64,000 nucleotides of DNA from Callipepla californica brunnescens (taxonomy: Eukaryota; Chordata; Aves; Galliformes; Odontophoridae), in NCBI GenBank assembly GCA_023055505.1, contig JALIRH010000100.1, positions 62,001 to 126,000 on the forward strand. Direction: 5' to 3'. Made by a program: the position numbers and the translations under genes. Below are positions 22,415-37,069 of this stretch, one piece after another. Numbering within the stretch: position 1 is the stretch's first letter; every line of letters begins with the position of its first letter. Below the pieces are notes generated by a model, which made no database searches, had not been told where the DNA came from, and saw nothing but the letters and a program-made list of their open reading frames with translations.

Positions 22415-22773
22415 GCACTAACCCTAACCCTACATTAACCCTAACCCTAACCCTAACCCTAGCCCTAACCTAACTCTAACCCTAACCCTAACCCTAAACC
22501 TAATGCTAACCCTTACCCTACCATAACCCTAACCCTACCATACCCTAACCCTAACCTACCCTAACACTAACCCTAACCCTAACCCTACCCTAACCCTAAC
22601 CCTAACCCTAACCCTAACCCTAACCCTAACCCTAACCCTAACCCTAACCCTACCCTAACCCTAACCCTAACCCTAACCCTAACCCTAACCCTTACCCTAA
22701 CCCTAGCCTAACCCAAACCCTAACCCTAACCCAAACCCTAACCCTAACCCTAACCCTAACCCTACCCCTAACC
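22415..22773 (+). repeat. Near-canonical CCCTAA array of unit 3
   Basis: The array includes CTACCATAACCC near 22,517, found elsewhere only in unit 11, and a repeated CCCAAACCC step near 22,730. Confidence 0.9.
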
Positions 22774-25054
22774 CTACTTTACCCTAACCCTAATCCTAAC
22801 ACTAACTCTAACTTTACTCCTTACCCTAACACTAATCCAATCCCGAACCCTAACCCTAATCCTAGCCCTAACTCTAACTTTATTCGTAACCCTACCCCTA
22901 ATCCAAACAATAACCCTTACCCTAATCAAACCCTATCCCTATTCCTAACCCTTACCCTAACCGTATCACAATCCCTATCCTAACTCTTACCATAACCCAA
23001 ACCCTAACCTAACCCTAACCCTAACCCTAACCCTTACCCTAACCCTAACCCTACCCTAACCTTAACTCTACCCTAACCGTATCCCTACCCTAACCCTAAC
23101 CCTAATCCTAGCCCTTTCTCTAACTTTATTCCTAACCCTACCCCTGATCCAAACACTAACCCTAACCTTAATGTAACCCTAACCCTATTCCTAACCCTTA
23201 CCCTAACTGTATCCCATTCCCTATCCTAACTCTTAGCATAACCCTAACCCTGATGCTAATGCTAACCCTAACCCTGAATCTAACCCTTACCCTAACCCTA
23301 TCCCTTACCCAGAAGCTAACACTTAGCGTTGTACAATACCTAACCGTACCCTAACCCTATCCCTAAACCTAAAAGAAACCCAAACTCTAACCCTAAATCT
23401 GTCCCTGAGCCTAACCTTTAACCTTACCCTAACCTTAACCCTAACCCTGTTCCATTCTCTAAACATATCTGTAAGCATTACCTTCATCCTAACTCGAACT
23501 CTACCCTAACCCTATCCCTTTGACCCCAACACAAAACCCAGATTGAGCCTGACCCTAACCTAGGTAGCATAAAGTGTATGTAGGGTGAATTTGAGTTTTA
23601 GGGTCAAAGTTAAATTGTTAGTTTTAGGGTTAGGGTGAAGGATTGCTTTAGTTCTAGTATTAGGGTGTTTGGGGTTAGGGTTAGGGTAAGGATTTGGGGG
23701 TGGATTAGGTTTAGGGTCAGGTTTGGGGGAGTTTTGGGGTTAGGGTTAGATTTAGGATTAGGGTTAGCAAAAAAGTTGTTTTAGTTTTAGTTTAGGTTAG
23801 TGCTAGGATTAGGTTGAGTGTTCTTGTGAAGTTTAGGTTTAGGGTTAGGTTTAGGTTTAGATTGAGGTTTAGGGTAAGGAGTAGGGTTCATTTGACTTTT
23901 AGGGTCAGAGTAGAGTTAAGTCGTGTTAGGGTTAAGGTTAAGAACAGGATTCAGATTCCAATTAGGTTTTGGGTTCCTACTAGGGATAGGCCTCAAATTA
24001 GTGTTAAGGTTAGGGTTAGGGTTAGGTATAGGGAAAGGGTTAGTGTTAAGGCCAGGGCAAGTGTATGGTTTAGGGTAAAGATTGGATTTAGGGTTAGGTT
24101 TAGATGTAGGTTTGGTTTGATCGTTAGGGTGTGAGAAGGCACCGGCCTTGGATTTCATTTGGAGATTGGGTAAGGTTTAGGAATAGGAATAACATTGGTG
24201 TTTAAAAGATGATTAGTGTTAGTATTAGGGATAGGGTTACGGTTAGAGTTTAGTTAGGGTTGTTAGTTTTAGAGTGAGGGATAGGGGTATGGTTTGGTCT
24301 AGTACTTGGGTTAGGGTTTGGGATAGTCATAGCATTAGTGTTAGGGTTAGGGTTCCGTTAGGGTTGTGGTAATCTGATGCTAGGTGTCGGGATTAGGGTT
24401 GTGCTTAAATGTGGGTTTGGTTTGAGGGTCAGAGTTAGGGTTAGGGTAGAGTTAGAATTAGGGTAAGAGTTAGGATTAGGTTTAGGATTAGGATAAAGAT
24501 TAGGTTAGGATTAGTGTTGGCTTTAGGGTTGTGTCTGGGAGAAGGGTTAGTGTTAGGGATAGACTTAGGGTAAGAGTAAGTGTTAGGAATAGGCATAGGT
24601 TTTGGGAAAGTTTCAGAGTTTGGACTGGATTTATGATTAGGGTTAGGGACAAAGATTTTTTGAGATTTGTGATTAGATTTAGGGAGAAAAGTAGGCTGAC
24701 TTGTGGTGTTAGCAGTAGGTTTAGGTTTAGGTTTAGGTTTAGGATTCCATTTGTATTTCTTGATCGAGGTTGGGTTAGTTGGAGTGTAAAGGTCAGAGTA
24801 GGGTTAGGCCTTGGGATAGGGTTAAGGTTTGGAATAGGATTAGGATTCAAATGATGTTACGGGTTGGTGTTAGGGTTAGGGAAAGGTTAGGATCAGGGTT
24901 GAGGTCAGGGTTAGGTATAGGAAAAGGGTTAGTGTTAGGGCTAGGGCAATTGGAAGGGTTAGGCTTAGGCTTAGATATTAGGGTTAGGTTTAGGCGGAGG
25001 TTTGGTTCGAGTGTCAGGGTGAGAGAAGGGGTAGGCCTGGGGTTTGGTTTTGGG

Positions 25055-25245
25055 TTACATCATACAAATCATCCCATACATTAGCTGGGGTGGGAGGTGC
25101 AAGGAACAGCCAGCAAAGTGCTGAGTTCATTCCAATCAGAGGACCTGAAGATCGGGTAGCTACTATCAAACCGTTTGTGTTGCCAATTCCGATGATATTT
25201 ATGGGGCCCTGATGTTATGGTTCAGTGGGGAGTCACTATCAAGTC
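25055..25245. repeat. Hinge of unit 4
   Basis: This 191-bp hinge has the common CATCCCATACATTAGCTGG form. Confidence 0.88.
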
Positions 25246-27053
25246 CAAACCCAATCCAAACCCCAAACCTACTCCTATTCCTAAACCTTATCTTAACCCT
25301 AAACCAAACCCAAACCCAAGGCCCTCCCCTTCTCTCAGCCTAACACTCAAACTAACCTAAACCCGAAACTAACCCTCCATTTATCCTAATCTTATCCATA
25401 TTCTAAGGCCTAACCCTACTCTGACCAGAAAGCTCATGTTGTCTAAAATCTACCCCTTACCTAAAACCTAAATCGACAAAAAAACCTAACCCGAAACCTC
25501 AACCTAACTCTTCTCCTAACTAGAACACCAGCACTTCACCTTACCCTAACTGGAAACCTAGGACTAAATCCTTACCTTGTCCAGAACCCTATTCCTAACC
25601 CAAACCAGAATTCTAACCTCTACCCTAACCAAAACCCTTCCCCTAAACCTAAACCTAATGCTACCCTCAACCAAACCCTAGCCCTAAATCCTACCCTAAA
25701 ACCAACACCACGTTTAAGCTCAAACCTCAAGCCTCAAAGAAAGCATCAGATTACCGCAGATCTCACCTAACACTAACCCCAATCCAATCCCTACTACTAA
25801 CCCCAAACCCAATCCAAACACCAAAACTATTCCTATTCCTAAACCTAACACTAAGCCAGAACCAAACCCAAGGCCTACCCCTTCTCTCAGCCTGACACTC
25901 AAACTAACCTAGACCTGAACGCAACGCTAAATCAAATACTAAAACTCACCCTTAGCCAAGGCCCTTTTAGGACCCTTCCCTGGTCCTAAAACTAAAGAGA
26001 ACCCTACCCCTTCCACTAAACCTTCATCTACATCCCTAACCCTTACCCTAAACCTAAATCTACACCAAAACCTAACCCTAACCCTAACATGTCTTCTAAC
26101 TGTAAAACTAACGCTTCACCTAACCCGAACTGAAACCCCAGGACTAAACCTTACCTAACACCTAGCTATATTCCTAACCCTATCCTGAAACCTAACGTTA
26201 ACCCTAACCCTAAAAACAACTTGGAACCAAACCCTAACCCTAACCTAACCCTTATCAGAACCCTAAATCTAATCCTAACCGTTACCTCAATTGAACTCCA
26301 ATTCTTCCTGAAATCTAAATGGGACCTTAAAACCAACCCCAGATTGAAGCCCAACCCTAAACCTAACACAAAGCATTAGATTACCACAGCCATCACCTAA
26401 CTCTAACCCCAGCCTTAACGCTAATACTATCCCAAACACTATTCCAATTCCTAAACCCAACACAAACCCAAAAACACAAAGCCTACAATTCTCACAGCCT
26501 AACACTGAAAGGAAACCTAAATCTTACCCTAACTCTAAAACTAATCCAAAGCATGACCACAATTTAAACTCTAAATCTACCTTCAAACTAAAGCTGACCC
26601 TAACACCAACCTCAAGTAAAAGCCCAACCCTAAGCCTAACACAAAGCATTAGATTACCACAACGCTCACCTAACTTCTAACCCCCACCCTAACACTAATA
26701 CTAAAGCAATCAGATTCCAAATACTAACCCAATTCCTATTCTGAAACCCAAAACTATTCCAAAAACAAACCCAAGGCCTAACCTTTCTCTCACCCTAACA
26801 ATCAAAGAAAACCTATTCCTAAACCTAATCCTAAATCTAGTCCTAACCCTAACCCTCACCCTTAATCTAACCCCAACCCCCACCCAGAAGCTAACACTTA
26901 GCATTGTACAATACCTAAACGTACCCCTAATCCTTATCACTAAACCTAAAAGGAACCTGAAACATAGTGCTAAATCCGAACCCTAACCCTGAAGACCAAC
27001 GCTAACAATGAACCAATTCCTATACCTTTTCCTTCCTCCAAATTGATTCCTAG

Positions 27054-27380
27054 CACTAACCCTAACCCTACATTAACCCTAACCCTAACCCTAACCCTAG
27101 CCCTAACCTAACTCTAACCCTAACCCTAACCCTAAACCTAATGCTAACCCTTACCCTACCCTAACCCTAACCCTACCATACCCTAACCCTAACCTACCCT
27201 AACACTAACCCTAACCCTAACCCTACCCTAACCCTAACCCTAACCCTAACCCTAACCCTAACCCTAACCCTACCCTAACCCTAACCCTAACCCTAACCCT
27301 TACCCTAACCCTAGCCTAACCCAAACCCTAACCCTAACCCTACCCTAACCCTAACCCTAACCCTAACCCTACCCCTAACC
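27054..27380 (+). repeat. Near-canonical CCCTAA array of unit 4
   Basis: At about 327 bp this is the shortest array here. Just after it, CCTTACCCTGACAC near 27,430 is a marker found again only at 32,478, exactly 5,048 bp downstream. Confidence 0.9.
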
Positions 27381-29661
27381 CTACTTTACCCTAACCCTAA
27401 TCCTAACACTAACTCTAACTTTACTCCTTACCCTGACACTAATCCAATCCCGAACCCTAACCCTAATCCTAGCCCTAACTCTAACTTTATTCGTAACCCT
27501 ACCCCTAATCCAAACAATAACCCTTACCCTAATCAAACCCTATCCCTATTCCTAACCCTTACCCTAACCGTATCACAATCCCTATCCTAACTCTTACCAT
27601 AACCCAAACCCTAACCTAACCCTAACCCTAACCCTAACCCTAACCCTTACCCTAACCCTAACCCTACCCTAACCTTAACTCTACCCTAACCGTATCCCTA
27701 CCCTAACCCTAACCCTAATCCTAGCCCTTTCTCTAACTTTATTCCTAACCCTACCCCTGATCCAAACACTAACCCTAACCTTAATGTAACCCTAACCCTA
27801 TTCCTAACCCTTACCCTAACTGTATCCCATTCCCTATCCTAACTCTTAGCATAACCCTAACCCTGATGCTAATGCTAACCCTAACCCTGAATCTAACCCT
27901 TACCCTAACCCTATCCCTTACCCAGAAGCTAACACTTAGCGTTGTACAATACCTAACCGTACCCTAACCCTATCCCTAAACCTAAAAGAAACCCAAACTC
28001 TAACCCTAAATCTGTCCCTGAGCCTAACCTTCAACCTTACCCTAACCTTAACCCTAACCCTGTTCCATTCTCTAAACATATCTGTAAGCATTACCTTCAT
28101 CCTAACTCGAACTCTACCCTAACCCTATCCCTTTGACCCCAACACAAAACCCAGATCGAGCCTGACCCTAACCTAGGTAGCATAAAGTGTATGTAGGGTG
28201 AATTTGAGTTTTAGGGTCAAAGTTAAATTGTTAGTTTTAGGGTTAGGGTGAAGGATTGCTTTAGTTCTAGTATTAGGGTGTTTGGGGTTAGGGTTAGGGT
28301 AAGGATTTGGGGGTGGATTAGGTTTAGGGTCAGGTTTGGGGGAGTTTTGGGGTTAGGGTTAGATTTAGGATTAGGGTTAGCAAAAAAGTTGTTTTAGTTT
28401 TAGTTTAGGTTAGTGCTAGGATTAGGTTGAGTGTTCTTGTGAAGTTTAGGTTTAGGGTTAGGTTTAGGTTTAGATTGAGGTTTAGGGTAAGGAGTAGGGT
28501 TCATTTGACTTTTAGGGTCAGAGTAGAGTTAAGTCGTGTTAGGGTTAAGGTTAAGAACAGGATTCAGATTCCAATTAGGTTTTGGGTTCCTACTAGGGAT
28601 AGGCCTCAAATTAGTGTTAAGGTTAGGGTTAGGTATAGGGAAAGGGTTAGTGTTAAGGCCAGGGCAAGTGTATGGTTTAGGGTAAAGATTGGATTTAGGG
28701 TTAGGTTTAGATGTAGGTTTGGTTTGATCGTTAGGGTGTGAGAAGGCACCGGCCTTGGATTTCATTTGGAGATTGGGTAAGGTTTAGGAATAGGAATAAC
28801 ATTGGTGTTTAAAAGATGATTAGTGTTAGTATTAGGGATAGGGTTACGGTTAGAGTTTAGTTAGGGTTGTTAGTTTTAGAGTGAGGGATAGGGGTATGGT
28901 TTGGTCTAGTACTTGGGTTAGGGTTTGGGATAGTCCTAGCATTAGTGTTAGGGTTAGGGTTCCGTTAGGGTTGTGGTAATCTGATGCTAGGTGTCGGGAT
29001 TAGGGTTGTGCTTAAATGTGGGTTTGGTTTGAGGGTCAGAGTTAGGGTTAGGGTAGAGTTAGAATTAGGGTAAGAGTTAGGATTAGGTTTAGGATTAGGA
29101 TAAAGATTAGGTTAGGATTAGTGTTGGCTTTAGGGTTGTGTCTGGGAGAAGGGTTAGTGTTAGGGATAGACTTAGGGTAAGAGTAAGTGTTAGGAATAGG
29201 CATAGGTTTTGGGAAAGTTTCAGAGTTTGGACTGGATTTATGATTAGGGATAGGGACAAAGATTTTTTGAGATTTATGATTAGATTTAGGGAGAAAAGTA
29301 GGCTGAATTGTGGTGTTAGCAGTAGGTTTAGGTTTAGGTTTAGGTTTAGGATTCCATTTGTATTTATTGATCGAGGTTGGGTTAGTTGGAGTGTAAAGGT
29401 CAGAGTAGGGTTAGGCCTTGGGATAGGGTTAAGGTTTGGAATAGGATTAGGATTCAAATGATGTTACGGGTTGGTGTTAGGGTTAGGGAAAGGTTAGGAT
29501 CAGGGTTGAGGTCAGGGTTAGGTATAGGAAAAGGGTTAGTGTTAGGGCTAGGGCAATTGGAAGGGTTAGGCTTAGGCTTAGATATTAGGGTTAGGTTTAG
29601 GCGGAGGTTTGGTTCGAGTGTCAGGGTGAGAGAAGGGGTAGGCCTGGGGTTTGGTTTTGGG

Positions 29662-29852
29662 TTACATCATACAAATCATCCCATACATTAGCTGGGGTGG
29701 GAGGTGCAAGGAACAGCCAGCAAAGTGCTGAGTTCATTCCAATCAGAGGACCTGAAGATCGGGTAGCTACTATCAAACCGTTTGTGTTGCCAATTCCGAT
29801 GATATTTATGGGGCCCTGATGTTATGGTTCAGTGGGGAGTCACTATCAAGTC
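29662..29852. repeat. Hinge of unit 5
   Basis: This 191-bp hinge has the common CATCCCATACATTAGCTGG form. Confidence 0.88.
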
Positions 29853-31660
29853 CAAACCCAATCCAAACCCCAAACCTACTCCTATTCCTAAACCTTATCT
29901 TAACCCTAAACCAAACCCAAACCCAAGGCCCTCCCCTTCTCTCAGCCTAACACTCAAACTAACCTAAACCCGAAACTAACCCTCCATTTATCCTAATCTT
30001 ATCCATATTCTAAGGCCTAACCCTACTCTGACCAGAAAGCTCATGTTGTCTAAAATCTACCCCTTACCTAAAACCTAAATCGACAAAAAAACCTAACCCG
30101 AAACCTCAACCTAACTCTTCTCCTAACTAGAACACCAGCACTTCACCTTACCCTAACTGGAAACCTAGGACTAAATCCTTACCTTGTCCAGAACCCTATT
30201 CCTAACCCAAACCAGAATTCTAACCTCTACCCTAACCAAAACCCTTCCCCTAAACCTAAACCTAATGCTACCCTCAACCAAACCCTAGCCCTAAATCCTA
30301 CCCTAAAACCAACACCACGTTTAAGCTCAAACCTCAAGCCTCAAAGAAAGCATCAGATTACCGCAGATCTCACCTAACACTAACCCCAATCCAATCCCTA
30401 CTACTAACCCCAAACCCAATCCAAACACCAAAACTATTCCTATTCCTAAACCTAACACTAAGCCAGAACCAAACCCAAGGCCTACCCCTTCTCTCAGCCT
30501 GACACTCAAACTAACCTAGACCTGAACGCAACGCTAAATCAAATACTAAAACTCACCCTTAGCCAAGGCCCTTTTAGGACCCTTCCCTGGTCCTAAAACT
30601 AAAGAGAACCCTACCCCTTCCACTAAACCTTCATCTACATCCCTAACCCTTACCCTAAACCTAAATCTACACCAAAACCTAACCCTAACCCTAACATGTC
30701 TTCTAACTGTAAAACTAACGCTTCACCTAACCCGAACTGAAACCCCAGGACTAAACCTTACCTAACACCTAGCTATATTCCTAACCCTATCCTGAAACCT
30801 AACGTTAACCCTAACCCTAAAAACAACTTGGAACCAAACCCTAACCCTAACCTAACCCTTATCAGAACCCTAAATCTAATCCTAACCGTTACCTCAATTG
30901 AACTCCAATTCTTCCTGAAATCTAAATGGGACCTTCAAACCAACCCCAGATTGAAGCCCAACCCTAAACCTAACACAAAGCATTAGATTACCACAGCCAT
31001 CACCTAACTCTAACCCCAGCCTTAACGCTAATACTATCCCAAACACTATTCCAATTCCTAAACCCAACACAAACCCAAAAACACAAAGCCTACAATTCTC
31101 ACAGCCTAACACTGAAAGGAAACCTAAATCTTACCCTAACTCTAAAACTAATCCAAAGCATGACCACAATTTAAACTCTAAATCTACCTTCAAACTAAAG
31201 CTGACCCTAACACCAACCTCAAGTAAAAGCCCAACCCTAAGCCTAACACAAAGCATTAGATTACCACAACGCTCACCTAACTTCTAACCCCCACCCTAAC
31301 ACTAATACTAAAGCAATCAGATTCCAAATACTAACCCAATTCCTATTCTGAAACCCAAAACTATTCCAAAAACAAACCCAAGGCCTAACCTTTCTCTCAC
31401 CCTAACAATCAAAGAAAACCTATTCCTAAACCTAATCCTAAATCTAGTCCTAACCCTAACCCTCACCCTTAATCTAACCCCAACCCCCACCCAGAAGCTA
31501 ACACTTAGCATTGTACAATACCTAAACGTACCCCTAATCCTTATCACTAAACCTAAAAGGAACCTGAAACATAGTGCTAAATCCGAACCCTAACCCTGAA
31601 GACCAACGCTAACAATGAACCAATTCCTATACCTTTTCCTTCCTCCAAATTGATTCCTAG

Positions 31661-32011
31661 CACTAACCCTAACCCTACATTAACCCTAACCCTAACCCTA
31701 ACCCTAGCCCTAACCTAACTCTAACCCTAACCCTAACCCTAAACCTAATGCTAACCCTTACCCTACCCTAACCCTAACCCTACCATACCCTAACCCTAAC
31801 CTACCCTAACACTAACCCTAACCCTAACCCTACCCTACCCCTAACCCTTACCCTAACCCTAACCCTAACCCTAACCCTAACCCTACCCTAACCCTAACCC
31901 TAACCCTAACCCTAACCCTAACCCTAACCCTTACCCTAACCCTAGCCTAACCCAAACCCTAACCCTAACCCTACCCTAACCCTAACCCTAACCCTAACCC
32001 TACCCCTAACC
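31661..32011 (+). repeat. Near-canonical CCCTAA array of unit 5, first part
   Basis: The array contains the step CCCTACCCCTAACCCTTACCC near 31,830, repeated in unit 6 near 36,879 at the 5,048-bp offset. A second, shorter stretch of array follows at 32,337-32,428 because of the duplication joint. Confidence 0.88.
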
Positions 32012-32324
32012 CTACTTTACCCTAACCCTAATCCTAACACTAACTCTAACTTTACTCCTTACCCTAACACTAATCCAATCCCGAACCCTAACCCTAATCC
32101 TAGCCCTAACTCTAACTTTATTCGTAACCCTACCCCTAATCCAAACAATAACCCTTACCCTAATCAAACCCTATCCCTATTCCTAACCCTTACCCTAACC
32201 GTATCACAATCCCTATCCTAACTCTTACCATAACCCAAACCCTAACCTAACCCTAACCCTAACCCTAACCCTAACCCTAACCCTTACCCTAACCCTAACC
32301 CTACCCTAACCTTAACTCTACCCT

Positions 32325-32345
32325 AACCGTATCCCTAACCCTAAC
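32325..32345. other. Joint of the 5,048-bp tandem duplication
   Basis: Other units read CCGTATCCCTACCCTAACCC here. Unit 5 reads CCGTATCCCTAACCC and passes straight into array sequence (ACCCTTACCCTAACCCTAGCC) that belongs before unit 5, at about 27,298. The exchange point is within shared CCCTAA words. Confidence 0.82.
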
Positions 32346-34709
32346 CCTTACCCTAACCCTAGCCTAACCCAAACCCTAACCCTAACCCTACCCTAACCCT
32401 AACCCTAACCCTAACCCTACCCCTAACCCTACTTTACCCTAACCCTAATCCTAACACTAACTCTAACTTTACTCCTTACCCTGACACTAATCCAATCCCG
32501 AACCCTAACCCTAATCCTAGCCCTAACTCTAACTTTATTCGTAACCCTACCCCTAATCCAAACAATAACCCTTACCCTAATCAAACCCTATCCCTATTCC
32601 TAACCCTTACCCTAACCGTATCACAATCCCTATCCTAACTCTTACCATAACCCAAACCCTAACCTAACCCTAACCCTAACCCTAACCCTAACCCTTACCC
32701 TAACCCTAACCCTACCCTAACCTTAACTCTACCCTAACCGTATCCCTACCCTAACCCTAACCCTAATCCTAGCCCTTTCTCTAACTTTATTCCTAACCCT
32801 ACCCCTGATCCAAACACTAACCCTAACCTTAATGTAACCCTAACCCTATTCCTAACCCTTACCCTAACTGTATCCCATTCCCTATCCTAACTCTTAGCAT
32901 AACCCTAACCCTGATGCTAATGCTAACCCTAACCCTGAATCTAACCCTTACCCTAACCCTATCCCTTACCCAGAAGCTAACACTTAGCGTTGTACAATAC
33001 CTAACCGTACCCTAACCCTATCCCTAAACCTAAAAGAAACCCAAACTCTAACCCTAAATCTGTCCCTGAGCCTAACCTTCAACCTTACCCTAACCTTAAC
33101 CCTAACCCTGTTCCATTCTCTAAACATATCTGTAAGCATTACCTTCATCCTAACTCGAACTCTACCCTAACCCTATCCCTTTGACCCCAACACAAAACCC
33201 AGATCGAGCCTGACCCTAACCTAGGTAGCATAAAGTGTATGTAGGGTGAATTTGAGTTTTAGGGTCAAAGTTAAATTGTTAGTTTTAGGGTTAGGGTGAA
33301 GGATTGCTTTAGTTCTAGTATTAGGGTGTTTGGGGTTAGGGTTAGGGTAAGGATTTGGGGGTGGATTAGGTTTAGGGTCAGGTTTGGGGGAGTTTTGGGG
33401 TTAGGGTTAGATTTAGGATTAGGGTTAGCAAAAAAGTTGTTTTAGTTTTAGTTTAGGTTAGTGCTAGGATTAGGTTGAGTGTTCTTGTGAAGTTTAGGTT
33501 TAGGGTTAGGTTTAGGTTTAGATTGAGGTTTAGGGTAAGGAGTAGGGTTCATTTGACTTTTAGGGTCAGAGTAGAGTTAAGTCGTGTTAGGGTTAAGGTT
33601 AAGAACAGGATTCAGATTCCAATTAGGTTTTGGGTTCCTACTAGGGATAGGCCTCAAATTAGTGTTAAGGTTAGGGTTAGGTATAGGGAAAGGGTTAGTG
33701 TTAAGGCCAGGGCAAGTGTATGGTTTAGGGTAAAGATTGGATTTAGGGTTAGGTTTAGATGTAGGTTTGGTTTGATCGTTAGGGTGTGAGAAGGCACCGG
33801 CCTTGGATTTCATTTGGAGATTGGGTAAGGTTTAGGAATAGGAATAACATTGGTGTTTAAAAGATGATTAGTGTTAGTATTAGGGATAGGGTTACGGTTA
33901 GAGTTTAGTTAGGGTTGTTAGTTTTAGAGTGAGGGATAGGGGTATGGTTTGGTCTAGTACTTGGGTTAGGGTTTGGGATAGTCCTAGCATTAGTGTTAGG
34001 GTTAGGGTTCCGTTAGGGTTGTGGTAATCTGATGCTAGGTGTCGGGATTAGGGTTGTGCTTAAATGTGGGTTTGGTTTGAGGGTCAGAGTTAGGGTTAGG
34101 GTAGAGTTAGAATTAGGGTAAGAGTTAGGATTAGGTTTAGGATTAGGATAAAGATTAGGTTAGGATTAGTGTTGGCTTTAGGGTTGTGTCTGGGAGAAGG
34201 GTTAGTGTTAGGGATAGACTTAGGGTAAGAGTAAGTGTTAGGAATAGGCATAGGTTTTGGGAAAGTTTCAGAGTTTGGACTGGATTTATGATTAGGGATA
34301 GGGACAAAGATTTTTTGAGATTTATGATTAGATTTAGGGAGAAAAGTAGGCTGAATTGTGGTGTTAGCAGTAGGTTTAGGTTTAGGTTTAGGTTTAGGAT
34401 TCCATTTGTATTTATTGATCGAGGTTGGGTTAGTTGGAGTGTAAAGGTCAGAGTAGGGTTAGGCCTTGGGATAGGGTTAAGGTTTGGAATAGGATTAGGA
34501 TTCAAATGATGTTACGGGTTGGTGTTAGGGTTAGGGAAAGGTTAGGATCAGGGTTGAGGTCAGGGTTAGGTATAGGAAAAGGGTTAGTGTTAGGGCTAGG
34601 GCAATTGGAAGGGTTAGGCTTAGGCTTAGATATTAGGGTTAGGTTTAGGCGGAGGTTTGGTTCGAGTGTCAGGGTGAGAGAAGGGGTAGGCCTGGGGTTT
34701 GGTTTTGGG

Positions 34710-34900
34710 TTACATCATACAAATCATCCCATACATTAGCTGGGGTGGGAGGTGCAAGGAACAGCCAGCAAAGTGCTGAGTTCATTCCAATCAGAGGACC
34801 TGAAGATCGGGTAGCTACTATCAAACCGTTTGTGTTGCCAATTCCGATGATATTTATGGGGCCCTGATGTTATGGTTCAGTGGGGAGTCACTATCAAGTC
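34710..34900. repeat. Hinge of unit 6
   Basis: This hinge matches that of unit 5 at the 5,048-bp offset. Confidence 0.88.
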
Positions 34901-36708
34901 CAAACCCAATCCAAACCCCAAACCTACTCCTATTCCTAAACCTTATCTTAACCCTAAACCAAACCCAAACCCAAGGCCCTCCCCTTCTCTCAGCCTAACA
35001 CTCAAACTAACCTAAACCCGAAACTAACCCTCCATTTATCCTAATCTTATCCATATTCTAAGGCCTAACCCTACTCTGACCAGAAAGCTCATGTTGTCTA
35101 AAATCTACCCCTTACCTAAAACCTAAATCGACAAAAAAACCTAACCCGAAACCTCAACCTAACTCTTCTCCTAACTAGAACACCAGCACTTCACCTTACC
35201 CTAACTGGAAACCTAGGACTAAATCCTTACCTTGTCCAGAACCCTATTCCTAACCCAAACCAGAATTCTAACCTCTACCCTAACCAAAACCCTTCCCCTA
35301 AACCTAAACCTAATGCTACCCTCAACCAAACCCTAGCCCTAAATCCTACCCTAAAACCAACACCACGTTTAAGCTCAAACCTCAAGCCTCAAAGAAAGCA
35401 TCAGATTACCGCAGATCTCACCTAACACTAACCCCAATCCAATCCCTACTACTAACCCCAAACCCAATCCAAACACCAAAACTATTCCTATTCCTAAACC
35501 TAACACTAAGCCAGAACCAAACCCAAGGCCTACCCCTTCTCTCAGCCTGACACTCAAACTAACCTAGACCTGAACGCAACGCTAAATCAAATACTAAAAC
35601 TCACCCTTAGCCAAGGCCCTTTTAGGACCCTTCCCTGGTCCTAAAACTAAAGAGAACCCTACCCCTTCCACTAAACCTTCATCTACATCCCTAACCCTTA
35701 CCCTAAACCTAAATCTACACCAAAACCTAACCCTAACCCTAACATGTCTTCTAACTGTAAAACTAACGCTTCACCTAACCCGAACTGAAACCCCAGGACT
35801 AAACCTTACCTAACACCTAGCTATATTCCTAACCCTATCCTGAAACCTAACGTTAACCCTAACCCTAAAAACAACTTGGAACCAAACCCTAACCCTAACC
35901 TAACCCTTATCAGAACCCTAAATCTAATCCTAACCGTTACCTCAATTGAACTCCAATTCTTCCTGAAATCTAAATGGGACCTTCAAACCAACCCCAGATT
36001 GAAGCCCAACCCTAAACCTAACACAAAGCATTAGATTACCACAGCCATCACCTAACTCTAACCCCAGCCTTAACGCTAATACTATCCCAAACACTATTCC
36101 AATTCCTAAACCCAACACAAACCCAAAAACACAAAGCCTACAATTCTCACAGCCTAACACTGAAAGGAAACCTAAATCTTACCCTAACTCTAAAACTAAT
36201 CCAAAGCATGACCACAATTTAAACTCTAAATCTACCTTCAAACTAAAGCTGACCCTAACACCAACCTCAAGTAAAAGCCCAACCCTAAGCCTAACACAAA
36301 GCATTAGATTACCACAACGCTCACCTAACTTCTAACCCCCACCCTAACACTAATACTAAAGCAATCAGATTCCAAATACTAACCCAATTCCTATTCTGAA
36401 ACCCAAAACTATTCCAAAAACAAACCCAAGGCCTAACCTTTCTCTCACCCTAACAATCAAAGAAAACCTATTCCTAAACCTAATCCTAAATCTAGTCCTA
36501 ACCCTAACCCTCACCCTTAATCTAACCCCAACCCCCACCCAGAAGCTAACACTTAGCATTGTACAATACCTAAACGTACCCCTAATCCTTATCACTAAAC
36601 CTAAAAGGAACCTGAAACATAGTGCTAAATCCGAACCCTAACCCTGAAGACCAACGCTAACAATGAACCAATTCCTATACCTTTTCCTTCCTCCAAATTG
36701 ATTCCTAG

Positions 36709-37069
36709 CACTAACCCTAACCCTACATTAACCCTAACCCTAACCCTAACCCTAGCCCTAACCTAACTCTAACCCTAACCCTAACCCTAAACCTAATGCT
36801 AACCCTTACCCTACCCTAACCCTAACCCTACCATACCCTAACCCTAACCTACCCTAACACTAACCCTAACCCTAACCCTACCCTACCCCTAACCCTTACC
36901 CTAACCCTAACCCTAACCCTAACCCTAACCCTACCCTAACCCTAACCCTAACCCTAACCCTAACCCTAACCCTAACCCTTACCCTAACCCTAGCCTAACC
37001 CAAACCCTAACCCTAACCCTACCCTAACCCTAACCCTAACCCTAACCCTACCCCTAACCCTACTTTACC
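36709..37069 (+). repeat. Near-canonical CCCTAA array of unit 6
   Basis: This array has the same step pattern as the unit 5 array, including the CCCCTAACCCTTACC interruption. Confidence 0.9.

Larger units (their letters stand above)
18926..23557. repeat. Telomere-like macrosatellite unit 3 (4,632 bp)
   Basis: The G-rich arm is of the same type as units 1 and 2 (GGGAGAGGG near 19,595) but has lost one 6-bp GTTTAG step near 20,095. From the C-rich arm onward it instead matches unit 11, including ACCAACTCCAG near 21,694 and CCATAACCC near 22,520. The unit is therefore a mosaic with a change of affinity between about 20,450 and 21,690. Confidence 0.92.
23558..28170. repeat. Telomere-like macrosatellite unit 4 (4,613 bp)
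   Basis: The G-rich arm is of a second type, with TAGTCATAGC near 24,324, ATTAGGGTTAGGGAC near 24,637 and TTCTTGATCG near 24,757. This type is shared with units 8, 11 and 12. In the C-rich arm, CCCTCCATTT near 25,374 groups it with units 5, 6, 9 and 12. It has the shortest near-canonical array of the series. Confidence 0.92.
28171..33218. repeat. Telomere-like macrosatellite unit 5 (5,048 bp)
   Basis: The G-rich arm lacks one GTTAGG step near 28,626, and GGCTGAATTG near 29,304 replaces GGCTGACTTG. Both features are shared only with unit 6. The tail contains an extra 417 bp: the array-to-tail passage starting with CTACTTT occurs at 32,012 and again at 32,429. The extra length is the joint of a 5,048-bp tandem duplication. 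Confidence 0.92.
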